6,420 nucleotides of DNA, taken from the NCBI GenBank assembly GCA_018715295.1, contig DVLY01000095.1, forward strand, positions 1 to 6,420, in the 5' to 3' direction. Of this stretch, positions 5,933 to 6,420 are shown in pieces. Position 1 is the first letter of the stretch. Each line of letters starts with the position of its first letter. Under the pieces are notes generated by a model. It was not told the DNA's origin and ran no database searches. It saw nothing but the letters and a program-made list of their open reading frames with translations. Position numbers and translations under genes: made by a program. The DNA is from Candidatus Merdimorpha stercoravium. Lineage in GTDB: Bacteria; Bacteroidota; Bacteroidia; Flavobacteriales; UBA1820.

Positions 5933-6420
5933 ATGGAAACTCCGGACTTCCCGATGGAAAAAGGCTACCTGCAGGTCTATACCGGCAACGGGAAAGGCAA
6001 AACTACGGCGGCCTTCGGCCTGGTTCTGCGCGCGGCGCTGGCCGGCAAGCGGGTATTCGTGGGACAGTTCGTCAAGAGCATGCGCTACCACGAGACCGGG
6101 ATCGAATCGCTCCTTCCCCGGATCCACACCGAACAGTTCGGCCGGGGTTGCTTTCTGGACCGATCGGCCGAAGAAGAAGACCGAGCGGCTGCGCGGGAAG
6201 GTTGGGACCGCTGCCGGGAAGCTCTCACAGGGGATGCTTACGACCTGGTAATCCTCGACGAGCTGAACATTGCCCTGCATTTCGGTTTGCTGGAGGTAGA
6301 GCAGGTCATCGAGGGCTTGAGGGGACGCGGGGCGCACGTAGAAGCGGTCGTTACCGGGCGATATGCTCCCCAGGCGCTCATCGACGCGGCCGACTTGGTA
6401 ACCGAAATGACCGAAGTAAA
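5933..6420 (+). CDS. cobO: Cob(I)yrinic acid a,c-diamide adenosyltransferase, CobO/BtuR family (3'-truncated by window edge)
   Basis: Transfers the 5'-deoxyadenosyl group of ATP to the cobalt of corrinoids, in B12 synthesis or salvage in the cytoplasm. 162 complete codons plus two bases are present with no stop before the edge; family members have about 175-200 residues, so only the tail is missing. The P-loop is TGNGKGKTTAA (17-27). FVGQFVKS (42-49), VILDELNIAL (106-115) with the Walker B-like D109-E110, VVTGRYAPQALI (139-150) and ADLVTEM (153-159) are all CobO/CobA/BtuR signatures. The last visible residues reach the conserved TEM-x-x-V(K) segment, which in relatives is followed by a short C-terminal region. 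The start is ATG 5933; the in-frame ATG at 5954 (MEKGYLQVYTGNGKGK) is a plausible alternative that still keeps the P-loop. It follows rfbB by 36 bases on the same strand, with no visible terminator or good promoter in the gap, so co-transcription is possible but functionally unexplained. Confidence 0.93.
   Translation, partial: METPDFPMEKGYLQVYTGNGKGKTTAAFGLVLRAALAGKRVFVGQFVKSMRYHETGIESLLPRIHTEQFGRGCFLDRSAEEEDRAAAREGWDRCREALTGDAYDLVILDELNIALHFGLLEVEQVIEGLRGRGAHVEAVVTGRYAPQALIDAADLVTEMTEV

Noticed and set aside
4646..6337. 563-codon open frame on the minus strand opposite rfbB and cobO
   Set aside because: It lies wholly antisense to two confidently identified genes, its translation shows no recognisable domain, and long antisense frames are common in codon-biased, GC-rich genes.

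Overview
This window looks like part of a surface-polysaccharide (O-antigen, capsule or exopolysaccharide) locus of a Bacteroidota bacterium, most likely a member of the Bacteroidales. Three things point that way. RmlB carries a long internal insertion (about residues 143-176) that I associate with Bacteroidetes RmlB proteins. The starts mostly lack a Shine-Dalgarno sequence. The one sizeable intergenic gap holds a match to the Bacteroidetes-type promoter (TTTG, about 20 bases, TAnnTTTG). GC of roughly 55-60% in the rfb genes would suit an Alistipes-like genome better than Bacteroides proper, but that is only a guess.

All genes are on the + strand and tightly packed. Bases 1-1176 hold the C-terminal two thirds of a heparinase II/III-family polysaccharide lyase whose start lies off the left edge. 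It overlaps by 4 bases (ATGA) a WbuB/WcaI-like GT4 glycosyltransferase (1173-2378). A 55-base gap follows, with a candidate promoter and a 12-base perfect palindrome. Next comes a complete dTDP-L-rhamnose operon, rfbA-rfbC-rfbD-rfbB (2434-5896), with gaps of 13 bases, 1 base and a 4-base overlap. After a 36-base gap, cobO (cob(I)yrinic acid a,c-diamide adenosyltransferase) begins at 5933 and runs off the right edge.

The four Rml enzymes convert glucose-1-phosphate and dTTP to dTDP-L-rhamnose in the cytoplasm (RmlA, RmlB, RmlC, RmlD in reaction order). The glycosyltransferase probably adds a sugar to the lipid-linked repeat unit, and the lyase-like protein may trim or process the same or a related acidic glycan. 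CobO belongs to corrinoid salvage or synthesis and has no evident link to the sugar genes.

Every key catalytic motif looked for in the four Rml enzymes is present. No RNA gene, CRISPR array, insertion sequence or attachment site was seen, and there is no gene-free stretch over 300 bases. I do not find a previously undescribed system here. The items worth a second look are modest: C8 and G7 runs inside the first two genes, a composition step at about 2400, the promoter-embedded palindrome, and the lyase gene within a biosynthetic cluster.
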